Source: DASRAA01 sp963814165
GTDB taxonomy: Bacteria; Acidobacteriota; Terriglobia; Terriglobales; Acidobacteriaceae
DNA length: 64,000 nucleotides
Reading direction: 5' to 3'
Assembly (NCBI GenBank): GCA_963814165.1
Contig: CAWFBW010000008.1
Span: forward strand, 310,001-374,000
The number at the start of each line of letters is the position of its first letter. The stretch's first letter is position 1. Positions 46,452 through 56,016 of this stretch are shown one piece after another. A program made the position numbers and the translations under genes. Below the pieces are notes generated by a model. That model ran no database searches and was not told the origin of the DNA. It saw only the letters and a program-made list of their open reading frames with translations.

Positions 46452-48374
46452 TTACTTGGAGATGACGAGAAGGTCGCCCGCCCGCAGGTTCGCCGAGACG
46501 TTAGCATTGTTCTTTTTGAGGTTGGCCACGGTTGTGTTGTAGGAATGGGCGATGCTGCTCAGGGTTTCGCCCTTTTTGACCTTGTGATACTTAGCCTGCG
46601 TCGTTTTCGACGACTTTGGGCCTGATTTAGCGGTTTTGGTGGACTTACTCTTCTTACCCGATTTTGACGGTGCTGGGTCGTCGCCTGAGGCCGCGGCTTC
46701 CGGTGCGCTCGACCCTGCCAAAGGCTTATAAATCAATAATGTACGCCCTCCAGCCACGGTGTTGCCCTTCAGATGGTTCCATTTTCGGACTTTTTCCACC
46801 GGGACTTGGAAGTCGTCGGCGATTGAGCCGACGGTGTCTCCCTTGCGAACCTTATACCGGGTCGCCTTCTTCGAATAAGCCACCGTGTCGCCTGATTTGT
46901 CCGGCGCAATCGGAATAATGAGTTTCGACCCAATCGTCACCTCATCGCTGTCGAGATTGTTAGCCTCTTCGATAACGCTGGTTGACGTGTGGTACTTGCG
47001 GGCGATCGAGCCGAGCGATTCGCCGTACTCCACCCGGTGATAGCGCCAAAATGTGCGCATGTCGGGTGGAATCAAGGCGATAGCCGTTTGGTATTTCTCT
47101 TTACTTCCGGCCGGCAGGTTTATCGTAAACGTCTGGTCCTTTGGCGTCGTCATCCGCAGCAGGCTGGGATTGAGCTGTTGGAGGGTCTCGGCCGACGTAT
47201 CCAGGCACTCGGCCACCAGCCTCAGGTCCACGGGATAATCGATGGAAATCTGTTCGGTTGGCACTGGCTGGTCCGGCACAACGTTCTCGAGCCCATACTG
47301 CGTCGGGTTCTTGGCCATGATGGTGACGGCCACAATGATGGGAACGTAGTTTCGCGTCTCCTGCGGCAGAACTCCGCGCTTGTAAAGCTCCCAGAAGTCG
47401 GCGTAGCCGGTGCGCTCCACCGCGCGCTGGATGTTCCCCGGCCCGGTGTTATACGCCGCCATGGCCAAATACCAGTCGCCAAATTCGTTGTAGAGGTCTT
47501 TCAGGTGACGGGCTGCGGCTTGAGTTGACTTCACGGGGTCCTGGCGGTCATCGACCCACCAATTCCGCTCCAGACCGTACATGGAGCCGCGTCCGGCCAT
47601 GAACTGCCACATGCCGCGGGCCCCGGCGCGCGAAACCGCCAGCGGCTGAAACCCCGATTCGGCCATCGCCAGGTAGATCAGGTCCTGGGGGACGCTTTCC
47701 TGTTGAAACGTCTGCGAAATCAGGTCGCGATAGCGTCCGGCTCGGGTCAGTCCATGTTCCAGGGTATGCCGGCCCTTGGTGCTCGAAAAGTAGTTGATGA
47801 ACATCGCCACCTGGTCATTCAGCATCAGCGGCAGGTCTGACTTGGTGGTCTTGATTTCCGCCTCGGCCTTCGCGCGGATCGTGGGATCGACCGGGAAGGT
47901 TATGTCATTCGCCTCGTCAATAGGCGCCGGCTCGGAACGCTGCTCGGTGAATCCGTCACCCTCGCGCAGGGCGACCTGCTCGAGCTCGCGGACCTCGTCC
48001 ACAATCTTGTCGAATTCCTCTTCTAGTCGCGGGTTATCTCGTAAATCGAGGTTGCTCGACAGCATGATATTAAACGCCTGATCAAAGCTCTGTCTGGCAG
48101 CCTCAAGGTGGCCGTTCCGGTACTCCGTCCGGCCCGATTGATAAAGCTTGTTGGCGCGGGCAATCAGGGCGTCCACCGGATCGGAAGCGATCGCCACAGT
48201 GGGAGCGGCAGCCTGCTGCCGAGCCGGCACAGGGTCTGCTGGTTGTACGGTGGGAGCCGTGGCTTGCGCGGGGACTTTGGCAGCGGTGTTCCTGGGTTGG
48301 GAGGGATCACACCCGCCGCCTAACAAGATGGCAAGCAACAGGGACGGGACGACTACGCAACGAACCAACTTCAT
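46452..48374 (-). CDS. mltD: LysM-containing lytic murein transglycosylase (MltD-like), lipoprotein
   Basis: 640 residues with a lipobox (LLGGGC, Cys22). After a Pro/Ala-rich linker, a goose-type SLT domain appears: QESVPQDLIYLAMAESGFQP (catalytic Glu), AGARGMWQFM, AAYNTGPGNIQRAV, followed by three LysM modules (YHRVEYGESLGSIARKYHTS, YKVRKGDTVGSIADDFQVPV, YHKVKKGETLSSIAHSYNTT), with a Lys/Ser-rich spacer before the last. It cleaves glycan strands between MurNAc and GlcNAc in the periplasm, anchored to a membrane. Gene stands alone. Confidence 0.92.
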   Translation of the reverse strand: MKLVRCVVVPSLLLAILLGGGCDPSQPRNTAAKVPAQATAPTVQPADPVPARQQAAAPTVAIASDPVDALIARANKLYQSGRTEYRNGHLEAARQSFDQAFNIMLSSNLDLRDNPRLEEEFDKIVDEVRELEQVALREGDGFTEQRSEPAPIDEANDITFPVDPTIRAKAEAEIKTTKSDLPLMLNDQVAMFINYFSSTKGRHTLEHGLTRAGRYRDLISQTFQQESVPQDLIYLAMAESGFQPLAVSRAGARGMWQFMAGRGSMYGLERNWWVDDRQDPVKSTQAAARHLKDLYNEFGDWYLAMAAYNTGPGNIQRAVERTGYADFWELYKRGVLPQETRNYVPIIVAVTIMAKNPTQYGLENVVPDQPVPTEQISIDYPVDLRLVAECLDTSAETLQQLNPSLLRMTTPKDQTFTINLPAGSKEKYQTAIALIPPDMRTFWRYHRVEYGESLGSIARKYHTSTSVIEEANNLDSDEVTIGSKLIIPIAPDKSGDTVAYSKKATRYKVRKGDTVGSIADDFQVPVEKVRKWNHLKGNTVAGGRTLLIYKPLAGSSAPEAAASGDDPAPSKSGKKSKSTKTAKSGPKSSKTTQAKYHKVKKGETLSSIAHSYNTTVANLKKNNANVSANLRAGDLLVISK

Positions 48375-48601
48375 CCTGAAAAAATGAGCCTCTCCCGTAA
48401 AGATTTTTTCCCGTGGCTGATGGTACTACGCGGCAAATCCGCCCCGCAACGAATCGGGACGACTTGCAGGTAACGGATTGGTTCTCCAATCGGACTTTCG
48501 CCGGTGGGCACCGACCTGTTCAAGACTTGGCAAATTCTGATGTAACAGTGAATGGGCAGAGGACATTTCGAACCGCGTAATGGGAATTGCCGGATTGCCA
48601 C

Positions 48602-49780
48602 CTACAATCGCCCCAACGCCGCTTCCAAGTCCGCGATCAGGTCGGCAGGGTCTTCGACCCCAACCGACAGCCTAACTGTCGAAGCTGTCACTCCTAGCAG
48701 CTTTAGGCGCCGGGCACTCAGGCCGATGTGCGACGAAAGCACCGGATATGACAGGATGGATTCCACTCCGCCGAGGCTGGTAGCCAGGTACCACAGCTTG
48801 AGGCGCTTGATGAAGCGATCGATCGCAGGCTCGCCACCGCGCAGCTCAAACGACACCATCATGCCGTAGTCCGACATTTGGCGAGAGGCAAGTTCGTGAT
48901 CGGCGTGGCCGGGCAGTCCAGGATAGTACACGTGCGAAACCTTGGGATGCTGCTGTAAGGCATCGGCAATCGCTGCGGCGCTGCGGCAACCGCGCTCCAC
49001 CCGCAGATGCAACGTCTTCAAACCTCGCAACAACAGATACGCACAACCTGGATCGAGACATCCCCCGGTGAGAATCATCAGCTCGCGGGCGCGCTCCATC
49101 CACTTCTTGGAACCGGCGAGCACGCCCGCCGTAATATCGCTATGTCCGCCGAGATACTTGGTGGCCGAGTGCATCACGATATCCGCACCCATTTCGAGCG
49201 GCTTCTGCAGGATCGGCGTAGCGAATGTGTTGTCCACCACGACGCACGCCTTGTGCCGGTGAGCGATGGCCGAGAGGACCGCAATGTCGGCGCAGCGCAG
49301 CGTCGGATTCGTCGGCGTCTCCAGGAACAGCATGCGCGTCTTGGGCGTGAAGTAGCTCTCCGCTTTGCCGAGGTCGCGATACGGAATGAACCGCGTCGTG
49401 ATTCCGCAACGCCTCAGCACGTCTTCGAAAAGCCTCACGGTGCCGCCGTAGATGTCGAGCATGGAAACAATCTCGTCGCCAGCCTGGCACGCGGCCAGTG
49501 CGGCAATCATTTCCGCTGACATTCCGCTCGCCGTCAAGACAGCGGCCTCTGCGCCTTCCAGTGCCGCAATCTTTTCTTCCGCCGCCGTGACCGTGGGATT
49601 GCCGTAACGCGAATAGAGATAGAAATCACGGTCGCCGGCGGCATAGCGGCGCAGCTCGTCGAGGCCGGGAAGCACGAAAACGGAAGTCTGCGCGATCGGC
49701 GTAGTCAGCGGACCCGGCTTGCCGTGGCGGTCTTCTCCCGAGTGCACGCAATGTGTCGCGTCGGCGGAACGGCGTTTCAT
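48602..49780 (-). CDS. Trans-sulfuration PLP enzyme (cystathionine gamma-synthase/lyase type)
   Basis: 392 residues. N-terminal TPIAQTSVFVLPGLDE, the cofactor loop YSRYGNPTVTAAEEKIAALEG, the Asp of VVVDNTFATPILQKPLEMGA and the PLP lysine in MHSATKYLGGHSD are all present, as in MetB, MetC and cystathionine gamma-lyase. These convert between homocysteine, cystathionine and cysteine. Which reaction is catalysed cannot be told from the motifs. No linked methionine genes are seen. Confidence 0.88.
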   Translation of the reverse strand: MKRRSADATHCVHSGEDRHGKPGPLTTPIAQTSVFVLPGLDELRRYAAGDRDFYLYSRYGNPTVTAAEEKIAALEGAEAAVLTASGMSAEMIAALAACQAGDEIVSMLDIYGGTVRLFEDVLRRCGITTRFIPYRDLGKAESYFTPKTRMLFLETPTNPTLRCADIAVLSAIAHRHKACVVVDNTFATPILQKPLEMGADIVMHSATKYLGGHSDITAGVLAGSKKWMERARELMILTGGCLDPGCAYLLLRGLKTLHLRVERGCRSAAAIADALQQHPKVSHVYYPGLPGHADHELASRQMSDYGMMVSFELRGGEPAIDRFIKRLKLWYLATSLGGVESILSYPVLSSHIGLSARRLKLLGVTASTVRLSVGVEDPADLIADLEAALGRL

Positions 49781-49887
49781 GAGAGTTCGATTGTAAAGCA
49801 GGCGTTAGTCGCGAGTGACGTGTGTTGGCAATCGCAAATGAAACGGCGCTCCTTGCGGGGCGCCCGTGTGATGAGTTTCAGCGATCC

Positions 49888-52800
49888 TTACCAACTCAAT
49901 CGCAGTGCGAATTGGAACTGCCGCGGATCGTATGAGGCCGTCGGCGTTCCGTTCGCATTCCAGATCGGGTTCACGTCAGCAATGTTGTTCTTGTTGATGA
50001 TGTTGAACAGGTCCATGATGCCCTGCAACTGGATGCGCTCGCCGAAGTGGAAAGCGCGTGCGATGCGCAGGTCGTTGAACACCGTTACGGGTTTGTTGCC
50101 GGCATTGCGGGCGAGATTGCCGTCGAGGGTTGGTACCACGCCTGTCGTCAACATATCGGCGAAGCAGGTTGGAATGAGGAATCCCGTGGGAGACCACTTC
50201 GATGGAGCCGCTGTGTCGCCACACGAGTCGGTTTGGCCAGCCTTTGCGTACATCGGACGGTCTGTGCCGCTGGAGAAATTGAGGTTCTGGTCGAAGCCGG
50301 TGACGATGTTGAACGGACGGCCCGAAGCCACTTCAATGATGGGAGCGACTGTCCAGTTGCTGAGCAATCCGCCCACCCAACCCGAGCCTACGCGGTTGCT
50401 CTGATATACGGCACTGAAGACGAAACGGTGCCGCAAGTCGAATAGAGAAGTGGAGCGTTCCGCGTTGGGCTTGTAGTCGTCCTGGGGCTCCAGCGTCGCC
50501 TGCAAATCGGTGGAGTCATCAATCGAATGCCCCCAGGTATAGGAACCCAGCATCTGCCAGTGACCTGAGAAGCGTCGATTCACGTTGACCGTGAACGCGT
50601 TGTAATCCGACGTGCCATTGGAGTAGTTGGCTACCATGTCGCTGAACGGGATCACGCTGTTGTTGGCGTACCCCAGGTGATAAAGACTCAACACCTGCTG
50701 GGCCAGGGCGTTGAGTTGCGGCGGAGCGTAATACTGCAGCGTGGCGTTGAATCCGCTCGGCCGGAAGAAGCTGAGCAGGGCTGGAGGGATGTAGGGGAGA
50801 CCGTTCAGCGGATTCACGCCCGCCACGTCAACCGACAACGGATTGTTGAAAAATGCGGCCTTCTGCGCCTGCGTCACATTCGGATCGGTCATGGCGTTGT
50901 ACCAATTCTGCGTCAAAGCCGCGCCCTGTGCCGAGTTCGAATTGATGGGCCGGTTGATGTGACGGCCGCCGTTGAAGTTGTACTGCAATGACACCGTCCA
51001 GTTGTTGCCGAACTGGTGCTCGATGCCGAAATTGGCCTGGTTCGAATACAGGTACTGGAAGTTGGCGGCCGTCGGATAGCCGAATGGCAGGACCGACAGC
51101 GGCACTGGTGGCTGGCCGGGCGTCAGGTAGTTCTGGTTGATCCACACCGACGGTGTATTCGGCGTCGGATCGAAGCGCTGCTGATTTGGCAGATACGTGA
51201 ACGCCGACGGCAGGCAGCCTAGGCGCCCGGCAAACGCGTTGGCCGCATTCAGCGCGTTGGAGATGTTTTGCACCGTGCAGGGATTCAGCGTGCCCCCGAA
51301 AAGCAGGATCTGCGGCGCCTGCGTTCCGTCAGCCACGATGGAATCGAACACCAGCGCCATCAGCGGATGTCCGTAGAAAATGCCATAGGACGCCCGGGCG
51401 ACCGTCTTGCCATCGCCAAACACGTCGTAAGCAACGCCAATGCGCGGCGAGAAGTTGTTGTAGTCGGGCGGAACGCCCTTGGTAATGCCCAAGGTCTTAT
51501 AGGCCGCGCCGGCTAGGACGGTCGACGGTCCCTCCTGCGGCAGAAACTCAACGTCATACCGGATCCCGTAGTTCACCGTCAGGCGTGGCGTCATGCGCCA
51601 GGAGTCCTGCACGAATGCGCCAACGGTGTTGTTGTTGAACGACAGGTGCGGGTTGCCTACGCCCTGGACCAGATACTGCGGCAGGGCTGCGCCGTAAGCC
51701 TGGATGGGGTTGATCGGCGGCGCACTCTGGCTCACCGATACTTGCCCGAAGTTGTACAGGCCGCCGAAGTTCACCGTGAAGTCGGCGGTTAGCGGGATCA
51801 GGTTGTAGTCCACTCCGAACTTGATATTGTGGGTGCCCTTGATGATGGAGAAGTTGTCCAGGAATTCCCAGCGCTGCTCGATGCGATTTACGTACGAGAA
51901 CGGTTCGCGCCCGATGAAGCCATACCCCGGAATATTCACCGCTACGTTGCTTCCATTGGGCGCGTCCGAGTAGGTGTAATCCAGGGCCCTCCGGGCGTAC
52001 TGGAAGCGGAATTCGTTGACCTTGTTACTACCGATAGTCCAGGTATGCTCCGCCAGGATGCTCCAGTCGTGGAAGTCATTGATCGACGTACGCGACCAGG
52101 CATTCTGTCCGAAGTTCTGCGGCCCCTGGGCATTCACCTGCACGCCGGTAGTGCGGAAGGGATTCACGCTGCCACGCAGCATCAGTTGCTGGTTGTTCGT
52201 GAGCTTGTGGTCGATTCGAAGCGAGTAAATATTGCCGAACTCGTACACCGGGAAATTACCAAGCACCGACTGCAACGGCACAAACGACGCCGGCAGCGGG
52301 TCGAACTGGCCAGGAACCGTAGGGGCGAAGAATCCGCCGCCGAGTCCAATAAATTGCGTCAGCGGATTGACGCCGGTGATAGCCACGGGGCCGCTCGTAC
52401 CAACCAGTGAGGCATACCCAATGGTCGCCGCATTGATCGGCGCGACGTTGAGGAACTGCGCCTGAGCCGGCGTCACCGGGGCCACGAACGTTCCGGGAGG
52501 AAGATGCACGCCCAGCGCGGCATTTACAAAGCGCGTCAAGTCTGACTGCGCGCTGAGGCCGAAGTTATCCGCGCCAATGTCGTTAAATCCACTCTCATGA
52601 CGGTCCGTGCCTTCATACGCAAAGAACCAGTAGGTGCGGTCCTTCTTTATGGCGCCACCCGCGGTGAAACCATATTGCGCGCGGGTGTACGCGGGCTGAT
52701 TGACATTGCTGAACGGGTTGGTCGCCTGGATGTAGCGGTTCCGCAAGAATCCGTAAGCGCTGCCGTGGAACTGGTTGCTCCCCGACTTGGAAATGATATT

Positions 52801-53511
52801 GATGACGCCGCCCGCCGCCTGGCCATATTCCGCCGCGTAGCCGTTCGTGAGGATCTGGAACTCCTGCACCGCATCCTGCGAAACTGTCGAGCGAATGCCG
52901 TTCGTCGAATTGTCAATCGCGTTCGTCCCGTCAATATTGACGAGGTTGCTACGGGCGTTCTGACCTCCGATGTTCAAGCCCGACGTCGGGGCCGCGCCGA
53001 TGCTCGGCGCCGTATCACGCGCCAGTTGCGAATTGGTTAGCGCGAAGCTGATGTAGTTGCGCCCATTGATCGGCAGGTTGTCAATGCGCTTCTCGTCAAT
53101 CGTGGTGGCTGACGCCGTCTGTTGAGTCTCGACCAGTTCTGCCTGTGATGTGACTGTAACCGTCTCATTGGCCCCGGCAACCGACAGGGTCGTGCTCAGT
53201 TCCGCTACCTGTCCAATCGTCAGGCGTACGGCACTCTGTACCAGCTTGGCGAAGCCGGGAGATTCCACCGTTACCGAGTACTGGCCGGGCGGCAGCAACA
53301 ACAGAATGGCCGTGCCTTCGGCATCCGTCATCGCAGACTTCGAAATGCCTTTGTCAGGTTCGGCTGCGGTGACCGTTGCACCAGCAATCACGGCGCCCTT
53401 GGCGTCCTTCACATTGACGTGCAGCTCCGAAGTCTGTACCTGAGCCTCGGCGCTGGCCACAAGGCATGCGGTTGCGATCAGCACACAACAAAGTCTGCGT
53501 ACACAGTTCAT
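49888..53511 (-). CDS. TonB-dependent receptor with carboxypeptidase-regulatory domain (Oar-like)
   Basis: 1207 residues, intact. Signal peptide (CVLIATACLVASAEAQ), then a CarboxypepD_reg/Ig-like domain (LHVNVKDAKGAVIAGATVTA...VTVESPGFAKLVQ), the plug domain (IDNLPINGRNYISFAL, NIGGQNARSNLVNIDGTNA, AAEYGQAAGGVINIISKSGS) and a beta-barrel ending YDPRQFQFALRLSW with the C-terminal aromatic. It imports a large substrate, probably a glycan or peptide, or acts in secretion, using TonB. Such Oar-like receptors are greatly expanded in Acidobacteriota. No SusD or glycosidase partner is adjacent. Confidence 0.92.
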   Translation of the reverse strand: MNCVRRLCCVLIATACLVASAEAQVQTSELHVNVKDAKGAVIAGATVTAAEPDKGISKSAMTDAEGTAILLLLPPGQYSVTVESPGFAKLVQSAVRLTIGQVAELSTTLSVAGANETVTVTSQAELVETQQTASATTIDEKRIDNLPINGRNYISFALTNSQLARDTAPSIGAAPTSGLNIGGQNARSNLVNIDGTNAIDNSTNGIRSTVSQDAVQEFQILTNGYAAEYGQAAGGVINIISKSGSNQFHGSAYGFLRNRYIQATNPFSNVNQPAYTRAQYGFTAGGAIKKDRTYWFFAYEGTDRHESGFNDIGADNFGLSAQSDLTRFVNAALGVHLPPGTFVAPVTPAQAQFLNVAPINAATIGYASLVGTSGPVAITGVNPLTQFIGLGGGFFAPTVPGQFDPLPASFVPLQSVLGNFPVYEFGNIYSLRIDHKLTNNQQLMLRGSVNPFRTTGVQVNAQGPQNFGQNAWSRTSINDFHDWSILAEHTWTIGSNKVNEFRFQYARRALDYTYSDAPNGSNVAVNIPGYGFIGREPFSYVNRIEQRWEFLDNFSIIKGTHNIKFGVDYNLIPLTADFTVNFGGLYNFGQVSVSQSAPPINPIQAYGAALPQYLVQGVGNPHLSFNNNTVGAFVQDSWRMTPRLTVNYGIRYDVEFLPQEGPSTVLAGAAYKTLGITKGVPPDYNNFSPRIGVAYDVFGDGKTVARASYGIFYGHPLMALVFDSIVADGTQAPQILLFGGTLNPCTVQNISNALNAANAFAGRLGCLPSAFTYLPNQQRFDPTPNTPSVWINQNYLTPGQPPVPLSVLPFGYPTAANFQYLYSNQANFGIEHQFGNNWTVSLQYNFNGGRHINRPINSNSAQGAALTQNWYNAMTDPNVTQAQKAAFFNNPLSVDVAGVNPLNGLPYIPPALLSFFRPSGFNATLQYYAPPQLNALAQQVLSLYHLGYANNSVIPFSDMVANYSNGTSDYNAFTVNVNRRFSGHWQMLGSYTWGHSIDDSTDLQATLEPQDDYKPNAERSTSLFDLRHRFVFSAVYQSNRVGSGWVGGLLSNWTVAPIIEVASGRPFNIVTGFDQNLNFSSGTDRPMYAKAGQTDSCGDTAAPSKWSPTGFLIPTCFADMLTTGVVPTLDGNLARNAGNKPVTVFNDLRIARAFHFGERIQLQGIMDLFNIINKNNIADVNPIWNANGTPTASYDPRQFQFALRLSW

Positions 53512-53746
53512 CTTGATTTCCTTTTGCGGAAGTTGTTGATCGAAACTGGGATTTCACCCATGGGTGACACGGCGGTGCGCAAGTATGCCAGCCGTCGCCC
53601 GGCCACGCGAGAGCAGCAGTAGAGGGTCATGGGCCCAAGCTTTCAAAAGTGACGAACAAAAACTACCATCCCGACAAGCTCAGGGGGTTTTATAACAACC
53701 GATGCCCGCAAAGCAAGCAAGAAATGTTTTGGAAGGCTGCAGTTGG

Positions 53747-54718
53747 TTACGGTTGGAACTGCGCACCCGACGAATTGGTCGTTGCCGTCGACAGCGCCCA
53801 GGCCATCCGAGGCGTGTTGTGCGCGATTCCCACCCGGCCTCGGGCATCCAGCAGGATGATGCCCCCGTGCCCTTGCAGCCGCGATTTCAGGTAGTAGAGA
53901 GCGCGCTGGGCCGCTTCCTGCGGCTCAACACCCTGTTCCACCCGGTCGGCCGTCCACTTACTTAGGACGAGCTTCATCATCGGCTCGCCCCAACCCGTGG
54001 TCGAGACCGCGGCACTTAGGTTGTCGGCGTAGCAGCCGCAGCCGATGAGCGATGAGTCGCCTACCCTTCCCGGCGCCTTGTTCAGCGTGCCTCCGGTGGA
54101 AGTACCCGCCGCAATATTGCCATTGCGATCCAGCGCTACTGCACCAACGGTATCGTGCGAGCGCATCGGTCCAAACTCGTCCGGCATTTGCAGGTAACCC
54201 TGCTGCTTGGCTTCGCGAAGCCGCTCCACCTCGCGCGGAATGATGAGGTCGTCGTTGGCGCAAAGTTCGAGCCCGTGTTCCTGAGCGAATCTCTCCGCGC
54301 CGCTTCCGACGAAATACACATGCGGGCTGTCAGCCAGAATCTTCTTGGCGGCGCGAATCGGATTGCGAATATGTTCGACGCAGCCCACGCCACCAGCGCG
54401 CAAGGTCGCGCCGTCCATCATGCAGGCGTCGAGTTGCACTCGGCCATCCATGTTCAGGAAAGACCCACGCCCCGCGTCAAACGTCTCGTCGTCTTCCATA
54501 TGCACGACGGCGGCTTCTACCGCGTCAAGGCAGCTTCCGCCTTTTTGCAGCACCGCAAAGCCCGCGGCCGCAGCCGCGCGCACGCCTTGCAGATGCGATT
54601 CGACCGCGTCATCAGGGATCGCCCAGGCCCCGCCGTGGACCAGCATGATTGGATTCGCAGACAATTCCGACCTTCCAGAAGGGAATCGCCCCGTCGCGCG
54701 AGGCAAACTCGAAAGCAT
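53747..54718 (-). CDS. iaaA: Isoaspartyl peptidase / L-asparaginase (Ntn family)
   Basis: 323 residues. The autocleavage motif is SHDTVGAVALD, with Thr190 becoming the new N-terminal nucleophile. Upstream are MLVHGGAWAIPDD and LDAVEAAVVHMEDDETFDAGRGS. The small subunit has GRVGDSSLIG and GWGE, substrate-binding features of type III asparaginases. It hydrolyses isoaspartyl dipeptides and L-asparagine. A start at Met25 (54646) is also possible. The gene is divergent from DUF2905. Confidence 0.9.
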   Translation of the reverse strand: MLSSLPRATGRFPSGRSELSANPIMLVHGGAWAIPDDAVESHLQGVRAAAAAGFAVLQKGGSCLDAVEAAVVHMEDDETFDAGRGSFLNMDGRVQLDACMMDGATLRAGGVGCVEHIRNPIRAAKKILADSPHVYFVGSGAERFAQEHGLELCANDDLIIPREVERLREAKQQGYLQMPDEFGPMRSHDTVGAVALDRNGNIAAGTSTGGTLNKAPGRVGDSSLIGCGCYADNLSAAVSTTGWGEPMMKLVLSKWTADRVEQGVEPQEAAQRALYYLKSRLQGHGGIILLDARGRVGIAHNTPRMAWALSTATTNSSGAQFQP

Positions 54719-54772
54719 ATCAGAACACGCGAAATGAAGCGTCTCCCACCAGCCGGCGGTTAAACTGAGGTC

Positions 54773-54997
54773 ATGGGCGACCTCGGCCGCACCCTCGCGT
54801 TGATCGGTGGATTGTTGCTTGTGCTGGGACTGCTGCTGATCCTGGCCGGGAAAATCAACCTGCCCATCGGCCGCCTGCCTGGCGACATCGTCATACGCGG
54901 CAAGAACACGACGTTCTACTTCCCGCTGATGACGTCTATCGTGCTGAGCGTGATCTTGACGCTGGTGCTTTGGCTGGTGAATCGAATGCGCCGCTAG
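54773..54997 (+). CDS. DUF2905 small membrane protein
   Basis: 74 residues with two TM helices (LALIGGLLLVLGLLLILAG and PLMTSIVLSVILTLVLWLV) around the conserved LPIGRLPGDIVIRGKNTTFYFPL loop, diagnostic of DUF2905. Function is unknown. Confidence 0.88.
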   Translation: MGDLGRTLALIGGLLLVLGLLLILAGKINLPIGRLPGDIVIRGKNTTFYFPLMTSIVLSVILTLVLWLVNRMRR

Positions 54998-55001
54998 CCG
55001 C

Positions 55002-55922
55002 TCACACTTTCAGATTCTTCATATACTCCGCATCCACCTTGATCGCTTCCAGCGGAGGCATGTCGAACTCCTCCTGCTCCACGAAGTAGTGTGTGAGGTG
55101 CCCACCCTTCTTGGCAGCTTCGAAGATGGGTACGTAGTCAATCGTGCCGCGACCGAGTTCGGTGGACTTCGGATGCTCCGTGCCTTTCTTCAGGTCGAAG
55201 TCTTTCACATGCAGCATCGAGATGCGCGTCGGATACTTCGTCAGATACTCGACCGGGCTGTATCCCGCAACCGCCACCCAACCGCAATCCATCTCAAAGG
55301 TGACCAATTCCGGATCGGTTTGCTGAAGCAGCACGTCGTACCCCACCGTCTTGCCGAGCTTGCGAAATTCCGCGACATGGTTGTGGTACCCAAACTTCAT
55401 CCCGTAGCCCTTTACCCGCGCCCCGACCTGGTTAAACTGTTCCGCATTCCACTTCCAGTCGTCGAGCGTAAACGCCTGCACCCACGCTTCGTGATATCCC
55501 GGATCTTTCGGCGAGACCTTCACCTTCGAAGGGTCCTTCAGCGACGGCGACGAGCACACCACGTACTGCAAGCCCGCTTCCTTTGCGTAATTCAGCACGT
55601 TCTCCAGGTTCTGGCCCAGCAGGTCCAGCGGATAATGCCCGCTCACACAGTTCAGTCCGGCGGTGGTCATTGCCTGCTTGAAATCCGCAGCGCTCATGGC
55701 GTAGTACCCCGCTGCTTCCACTTCCGTGTATCCGGCCGCGGCAATCCCCTTCAAGGTGCCGTCAAAATCCTTCGGCAGCAACTCGCGCAGCGAGTAGAGC
55801 TGCAATCCAAGAGGCAAACCCAAAGGATAGGCATTCAGCGTAAGTGCGTCGCCAAACGCAACGGCCGCCACCGACGCGGCGCCGGCGATCTTAAGGAATT
55901 CTCTGCGGGAAGTACTGATCAT
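55002..55922 (-). CDS. Tat-exported sugar-phosphate isomerase/epimerase-like TIM barrel
   Basis: 306 residues with a twin-arginine signal (SRREFLKIAGAASVAAVAFG). The AP-endonuclease-2 TIM barrel has LGLQLYSLRELLPKDFDGTL, GLNCVSGHYP, KFGYHNHVAEF, VTFEMDCGWV, SMLHVKDFD and YFVEQEEFD, where the Glu, His and Asp residues are metal ligands of xylose-isomerase-like epimerases. Export with a folded cofactor is likely. It probably works on sugars together with Tat-exported Gfo/Idh enzymes. Confidence 0.88.
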   Translation of the reverse strand: MISTSRREFLKIAGAASVAAVAFGDALTLNAYPLGLPLGLQLYSLRELLPKDFDGTLKGIAAAGYTEVEAAGYYAMSAADFKQAMTTAGLNCVSGHYPLDLLGQNLENVLNYAKEAGLQYVVCSSPSLKDPSKVKVSPKDPGYHEAWVQAFTLDDWKWNAEQFNQVGARVKGYGMKFGYHNHVAEFRKLGKTVGYDVLLQQTDPELVTFEMDCGWVAVAGYSPVEYLTKYPTRISMLHVKDFDLKKGTEHPKSTELGRGTIDYVPIFEAAKKGGHLTHYFVEQEEFDMPPLEAIKVDAEYMKNLKV

Positions 55923-56016
55923 GGGTGTGGGACCTCACGGAATACAGTAAATCTATTCTTCGCCATAAGCGAGGAATTGCTGGTTTACACTGCCACTGGG
56001 AGAAGCATTCTTACTC